Source: an uncultured Clostridia bacterium (GTDB taxonomy: Bacteria > Bacillota > Clostridia > JAAYHZ01). Taken from it: DNA of 7,561 nt. A model generated the notes under the pieces. The model made no database searches. It was not told the origin of the DNA and was given only the letters and a program-made list of their open reading frames with translations. Of the stretch, positions 7,064 through 7,561 are shown piece after piece. The DNA lies in the NCBI GenBank assembly GCA_937894465.1, contig CALCRE010000281.1, forward strand, positions 1 through 7,561. The letters run 5' to 3'. Both the position numbers and the translations under genes were made by a program. Every line of letters starts with the position of its first letter. The stretch's first letter is position 1.

Positions 7064-7183
7064 AGGAGCTATGTAAGCCTTTACCAGACTTGCAATATAT
7101 CGCTCTATTGTAGTTGATGATAAAACAATATGTACTTTAAGATTGTATTTACGTATGTTTTTACGATGGTATTTATGATCCAT
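7052..7183 (-). pseudogene. tnpA: IS200-like transposase TnpA, internally deleted remnant
   Basis: A 43-codon frame starts at the ATG at 7183 with a ribosome binding site (AGAGAGG) eight bases upstream. Residues 1-21 look like the beginning of a Y1 transposase (YHRKNIRKYNLKVHIVL, the first beta strand). Residues 22-33 (SSTTIERYIASL) look like the C-terminal helix of the same family, commonly of the form SxETIKRYIExQ, where the tyrosine is catalytic (Tyr29 here). Everything between is missing, about 95 residues compared with a normal 130-155-residue TnpA, including the HUH metal-binding motif. The two ends are joined in frame near base 7120. The divergent orientation to tnpB is that of IS605. 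The product cannot cut DNA. The assignment rests on remembered family patterns in a short peptide, so it is good but not certain. Confidence 0.65.
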
Positions 7184-7200
7184 AAGAAAACCTCTCTCTG

Positions 7201-7237
7201 CTAGGCTAGGCTAGTGCAACACTTGTCTCTCACTAGC
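7201..7237. repeat. CTAGG tandem repeat and inverted repeat between tnpA and tnpB
   Basis: CTAGGCTAGGCTAG (7201-7214) is nearly three copies of a 5-bp unit. Its end forms a perfect 7-bp inverted repeat with downstream DNA: GCTAGTG (7210-7216) and CACTAGC (7231-7237), with a 14-nt loop that contains the -35 of the tnpB promoter. It lies between the two divergent starts and could be a shared regulatory site; no binding protein is identified. Confidence 0.4.
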
Positions 7238-7251
7238 AATTATTATATAAT
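7223..7251 (+). promoter_or_regulatory. Probable tnpB promoter
   Basis: TTGTCT (7223-7228; 4 of 6 consensus bases) and a perfect TATAAT (7246-7251) are separated by 17 bp. The predicted start is near 7258, about 29 nt before the tnpB ATG. The -10 lies in the 10-bp palindrome ATTATATAAT (7243-7252), which also gives a TATAAT on the other strand facing tnpA. Confidence 0.55.
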
Positions 7252-7286
7252 ATATTTAATGAGGTATGAGCGAAAGGAGCACGTTT

Positions 7287-7561
7287 ATGGGACAAATAAC
7301 CATCACCGCTAAAGTCCAAATTTCTGTTAGTAGTACGGAAAAGTCTTTACTTGATGAAACCATGTCTGCATATCGTGACGCATGTAATTTTGTTTCAGAG
7401 TATGTATTCCGTACACACGACCTGAAGCAAGCTTCCTTAAACAAAGCACTGTATTTTACCATCCGTGAAAAGTTTGGGCTTAAATCTCAAATGGCTCAAT
7501 CTGTATTTAAGACGGTCATAGCCAGATATAAAACCATTCTTGAAAATCAGAATGAGTGGAT
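7287..7561 (+). CDS. tnpB: IS605 OrfB-family RNA-guided endonuclease TnpB, N-terminal part (3'-truncated by window edge)
   Basis: The frame is open from the ATG at 7287 to the window end (91 full codons), with a strong ribosome binding site AAAGGAG (7273-7279) seven bases before the start. The visible protein is the N-terminal domain of TnpB: MGQITITAKVQISVSSTE (first strand), then helices with MSAYRDACNFVSEYVF and LKSQMAQSVFKTVIARYKTI, a pattern typical of the OrfB_IS605 N-terminal region. TnpB proteins use an RNA derived from the element's right end to guide cutting of DNA next to a short target motif, which helps the element persist. The RuvC-like catalytic residues and zinc finger lie beyond the edge, so activity cannot be judged. 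No stop or frameshift is present in the visible part. Confidence 0.9.
   Translation, partial: MGQITITAKVQISVSSTEKSLLDETMSAYRDACNFVSEYVFRTHDLKQASLNKALYFTIREKFGLKSQMAQSVFKTVIARYKTILENQNEW

Larger units (their letters stand above)
7017..7561 (+). mobile_element. IS200/IS605-type insertion sequence, left part (truncated by window edge)
   Basis: The region shows the IS605 layout: a left-end hairpin, then tnpA on the - strand and tnpB on the + strand reading away from each other. The exact left boundary is uncertain, somewhere between about 7011 (loss of sigma-factor homology) and 7041 (foot of the hairpin). Such elements insert without target duplication 3' of a short AT-rich target, and the sequence at the junction (AAATTAAATTATTT) is suitable. 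The right end, with the guide-RNA scaffold usually found at the 3' end of tnpB, is outside the window. The tnpA copy is defective, so movement would need a transposase supplied in trans. Confidence 0.75.

Noticed and set aside
7106..7130. Hairpin TATTGT/ACAATA
   Set aside because: Only 6 AT-rich pairs with a 13-nt loop inside the tnpA remnant; expected by chance.
7145..7180. Three adjacent imperfect 12-bp repeats (GTATTTACGTAT, GTTTTTACGATG, GTATTTATGATC)
   Set aside because: They fall in the start of tnpA and encode its basic DHKY/HRKN/IRKY segment, so coding for lysine/arginine-rich sequence explains them; too diverged to be iterons.
7017..7286. Group I intron 5' part (IStron)
   Set aside because: I could not recognise the conserved core segments, and the space is occupied by tnpA coding remnants and a tnpB promoter; a covariance search would settle it.

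Overview
The window looks like chromosomal DNA of an anaerobic, endospore-forming Firmicute, most likely a member of the Clostridia. The evidence is the AT-rich composition, strong AGGAGG-like ribosome binding sites, a complete GerA-type spore germinant receptor operon, a PadR/FtsW-like pair typical of spore formers, and a clostridial-type ECF-like sigma factor. I cannot assign genus or species from the sequence alone.

Layout. (1) 1-594, + strand: the last ~197 codons of glycogen phosphorylase, including the PLP-lysine motif. It is cut by the window's left edge. (2) 620-4447, - strand: a three-gene ger operon read in the order A (4447-2969), C (2979-1786), B (1756-620). It converges on glgP with a 25-bp gap. 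(3) 4590-6294, - strand: a two-gene unit of a PadR-family repressor (6294-5947) overlapping by 14 bp an FtsW/RodA/SpoVE-family membrane protein (5960-4590) that carries an N-terminal HAAS-like (permease-prefix) domain. Its promoter is a near-consensus sigma-A site (TTGACA-17-TATATT) embedded in a 47-bp imperfect palindrome, which suggests autoregulation. (4) 6588-7016, + strand: an ECF-like sigma factor gene, divergent from padR, that stops abruptly at the beginning of region 4. (5) About 7017-7561: the left part of an IS200/IS605-type element. It has a left-end hairpin, a divergent and internally deleted tnpA (7183-7052, - strand), a promoter, and the start of tnpB (7287 onward, + strand), which runs off the right edge.

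How the parts work together. GerA, GerB and GerC form one inner-membrane receptor of the spore that senses small germinants. The PadR regulator and the HAAS-FtsW-like protein form a self-contained regulator/membrane-effector pair. The sigma gene appears to have been inactivated by the IS605-type insertion, and that element has itself lost its own transposase function while keeping at least the intact start of its RNA-guided nuclease gene tnpB.

The most interesting points are the nested decay at the right end (a mobile element with a gutted TnpA sitting in a sigma factor gene), the operator/promoter architecture of padR, and the divergent SEDS-family protein under PadR control. I see no CRISPR array, rRNA, tRNA or convincing riboswitch.
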